From: JAISXK01 sp031549625
Lineage (GTDB): Bacteria > Bacillota > Clostridia > Christensenellales > CAG-138
Length of the DNA: 14,854 nucleotides
Assembly (NCBI GenBank): GCA_031549625.1
Contig: JAVBPK010000112.1
Coordinates: forward strand, 1-14,854
Reading direction: 5' to 3'
Below the pieces are notes generated by a model, which was not told the DNA's origin, searched no databases, and worked only from the letters and a program-made list of their open reading frames with translations. Position 1 is the stretch's first letter; the number at the start of each line of letters is the position of its first letter. Of the stretch, positions 13,844 to 14,854 are shown in pieces. The position numbers were made by a program, and so were the translations under genes.

Positions 13844-14278
13844 ATGCACACAATAGCAATTGGCTGCGACCCAAACGCCGCACAGGCAAAAATGGACGTC
13901 ATCGCGTTCTTGCGGGAAAAAGGCTACAAAGTAACAGATTTTGGCAGTGAGGACACGATTTATGCCAATGTTGCAATATCGGTAGCGGAAGCGGTAGCCC
14001 GCAAAGAGTATGATCGCGGTATTCTGATCTGCGGCACCGGCATAGGCGTTTCCATCGCGGCAAACAAAGTAAAGGGCGCAAGCGCGGCGCTGGTAACCGA
14101 CGTATATTCCGCTGAAAGGGCGCGAAAGAGCAACGACGCAAACATCGCCTGTTTCGGCGCGTTCACCCTCGGAATCAGGCTCATCGAAAAGTTGGTGGAA
14201 GTGTTCCTCACTTCTGAATTCACACCCGGATGCGGTTCACAGCCCAAAGTAGACCGGATCAAGGAATACGAAGCCTGA
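13844..14278 (+). CDS. RpiB/LacAB-family sugar-phosphate isomerase, divergent (EryI-like candidate)
   Basis: This 144-residue protein has the ribose-5-phosphate isomerase B fold. It keeps the catalytic cysteine loop ILICGTGIGVSIAANKVKG (Cys63) and DVYSAERARKSNDANI (86-101). The usual N-terminal SDHAG motif is CDPNA here, the His in the usual CHDVYTA segment is replaced (VTDVYSA), and the Arg-rich C-terminal phosphate-binding segment (typically GGRHARRV) reads GCGSQPKV. These losses make ordinary ribulose 5-phosphate isomerisation doubtful and fit a relative that acts on another sugar phosphate, such as EryI, which makes D-erythrose 4-phosphate. AAAGGAG precedes the ATG. TTGACA (13785-13790) and TATAAA (13811-13816) in the gap are 20 bases apart, a poor promoter. 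It is the last gene before the operon terminator. Confidence 0.9.
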   Translation: MHTIAIGCDPNAAQAKMDVIAFLREKGYKVTDFGSEDTIYANVAISVAEAVARKEYDRGILICGTGIGVSIAANKVKGASAALVTDVYSAERARKSNDANIACFGAFTLGIRLIEKLVEVFLTSEFTPGCGSQPKVDRIKEYEA

Positions 14279-14291
14279 CCCCACGCAAGAA

Positions 14292-14330
14292 AAGCCCCCT
14301 AACGCCCAGAACGGGGCCGTTAGGGGGCTT
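14292..14330 (+). terminator. Terminator of the catabolic operon (probably bidirectional)
   Basis: AAGCCCCCTAACG pairs with CGTTAGGGGGCTT in a perfect 13-bp stem, 13 bases past the rpiB-homologue stop. On the plus strand a short UUCU follows; on the minus strand the sequence after the stem is richer in U. It therefore can terminate in both directions. Confidence 0.8.
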
Positions 14331-14466
14331 CTGCTATAAACGCCGCCCGTGTTCGTCAATCCCGAACAGCGCAGCGCATTTTGATGTAAAGGAAAACGGG
14401 TTACCGAGAAGACCACTAATTCTGCATTCTTAATTGTCAGCGGCGTGCAGAGGCATGACGAAGTTA

Positions 14467-14495
14467 TTGCATTTTTTCAGGCCATATGGTATGAT
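14467..14495 (+). promoter_or_regulatory. Sigma-A promoter in front of the tRNA-Ser remnant
   Basis: TTGCAT (14467-14472), a 17-base spacer and TATGAT (14490-14495) form a good promoter. It ends 33 bases before the first base of the tRNA-like sequence at 14529, the right arrangement for a tRNA gene. Confidence 0.65.
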
Positions 14496-14528
14496 TGCTT
14501 GGCAAAAAGGGCAGCATGCCCATCATAG

Positions 14529-14573
14529 GGAGAGGTATCGAAGTGGTCATAACGGGGCTGACTCGAAATCAGT
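14529..14573 (+). pseudogene. 5' half of tRNA-Ser(CGA), copy 1
   Basis: GGAGAGG acceptor strand, TA, a D-arm (TCG with CGG) and an intact anticodon arm (GCTGA, loop CTCGAAA, TCAGT) with anticodon CGA at 14564-14566. No variable arm plus T-arm (GGTTCGAATCC type) or 3' acceptor CCTCTCC follows within the window. A good promoter lies just upstream, so this may be the original gene locus, now interrupted or decayed. A full tRNA is not supported. Confidence 0.65.
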
Positions 14574-14654
14574 TCGCTGAAATTCGAAGCGCAGAGCCCG
14601 GAACGCCCGAAAACACTAGGTTTCCCAGAGGCCGGAGCCTCAAAAACAGGAGAG

Positions 14655-14676
14655 TTTCCTAACACTTTCCTAACAC
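14655..14676 (+). repeat. 11-base tandem repeat TTTCCTAACAC x2
   Basis: Two perfect, directly adjacent copies lie between the two tRNA-Ser halves. Short direct repeats near tRNA-linked attachment sites can be arm-type binding sites of tyrosine integrases, but no integrase gene is visible in the window. Confidence 0.5.
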
Positions 14677-14705
14677 ATTGCAGGGTTCCCACGAGCTGCA
14701 ATGTG
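14674..14705. repeat. 10-bp perfect hairpin
   Basis: CACATTGCAG (14674-14683) pairs with CTGCAATGTG (14696-14705) around a 12-base loop. It lies between the two tRNA-Ser halves. No U-run follows, so its role is unclear. Confidence 0.55.
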
Positions 14706-14734
14706 AGCCTTTGAAAAGTGCATAAACCTTGCAT

Positions 14735-14776
14735 GGAGAGGTATCGAAGTGGTCATAACGGGGCTGACTCGAAATC
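14735..14776 (+). repeat. 5' half of tRNA-Ser(CGA), copy 2
   Basis: Forty-two bases identical to 14529-14570, beginning exactly at tRNA base 1 and ending within the 3' side of the anticodon stem. After that the two copies diverge and the anticodon stem of this copy cannot close fully. The final bases of the window contain GTTCGAAT, reminiscent of a T-loop, but the flanking bases do not form a T-stem. Confidence 0.65.
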
Positions 14777-14854
14777 GAATGGGCAAAATGGAAGTGAGGC
14801 AGCCGCAAACCCTTGTAAATAAAGCGTTTCCCATGCTCGCGGAGTTCGAATAAC

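Larger units (their letters stand above)
14279..14854. other. Gene-free right edge with a terminator and tRNA-Ser remnants
   Basis: I see no protein gene in these 576 bases. They hold the operon terminator (14292-14330), a promoter (14467-14495), two copies of a tRNA-Ser 5' half (14529-14573 and 14735-14776), an 11-base tandem repeat (14655-14676) and a 10-bp-stem hairpin (14674-14705). The mix looks like a tRNA-associated insertion site. Confidence 0.6.

Noticed and set aside
14477..14734. 85-codon minus-strand open frame
   Set aside because: It overlaps the tRNA-like sequence and promoter and has no recognisable domain or ribosome binding site.
14529..14854. Intact tRNA-Ser, or a tRNA interrupted by an intron
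   Set aside because: No matching variable arm, T-arm or 3' acceptor strand (CCTCTCC) is found downstream inside the window. The GTTCGAAT at the very end lacks a closing stem.
1..14854. CRISPR array, transposase or phage genes
   Set aside because: No regularly spaced repeats and no transposase, integrase or phage structural protein were seen in any frame.

Overview
The window looks like chromosomal DNA from a Gram-positive anaerobe of the class Clostridia (an Oscillospirales/Christensenellales-type genome is my guess). Supporting signs are strong AGGAGG-type ribosome binding sites, TTGACA/TATAAT-type promoters, lipoprotein binding proteins with Ala/Pro linkers, a LacI-type regulator and a tRNA-Ser 5' half of clostridial type. 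This is inference from style; no taxonomic marker is complete here.

Layout. Positions 1-527 carry no convincing gene but hold several strong inverted repeats. The minus strand then carries an orphan Leu/Ile/Val-type binding lipoprotein (528-1910), a ketose 3-epimerase of the D-tagatose/D-psicose 3-epimerase family (2177-3070), and an operon of lacI (4615-5700), a triose-phosphate-isomerase homologue (3819-4613) and a DUF1905 protein (3447-3764). From a divergent control region (5701-6118) a plus-strand operon runs to 14278: class III aminotransferase, DhaK-like and DhaL-like kinase subunits, a ribose/autoinducer-2-type sugar ABC transporter (binding protein, ATPase, two permeases), and an RpiB-like sugar-phosphate isomerase, closed by a strong hairpin at 14292-14330. 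The right end (14467-14854) has a promoter and two copies of the 5' half of a tRNA-Ser(CGA), probably the scar or edge of integrated elements.

How the genes fit together. The isomerase set (xylose-isomerase-superfamily epimerase, TpiA homologue, RpiB homologue) has the same three folds as EryC, EryH and EryI, which turn tetrulose phosphate into D-erythrose 4-phosphate in Brucella erythritol catabolism. Here they sit beside a dihydroxyacetone-kinase-type ketose kinase, a class known to include erythrulose kinases, and there is no polyol dehydrogenase. The cluster therefore looks built to import and catabolise a short-chain (C4, possibly C3) ketose. A class III aminotransferase is the first gene of the main operon, which suggests that the imported compound may carry an amino group (for example an aminobutanetriol or serinol) and is deaminated to the ketose before phosphorylation. 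This pathway is a hypothesis.

Two further points stand out. The transporter ATPase is frameshifted immediately after its first Walker A motif, so import is either broken or the base is a sequence error. Four promoter-proximal dyads share a WAAYA-N4-TRTTW pattern, which suggests that one regulator, most simply the local LacI protein, controls both arms of the cluster.
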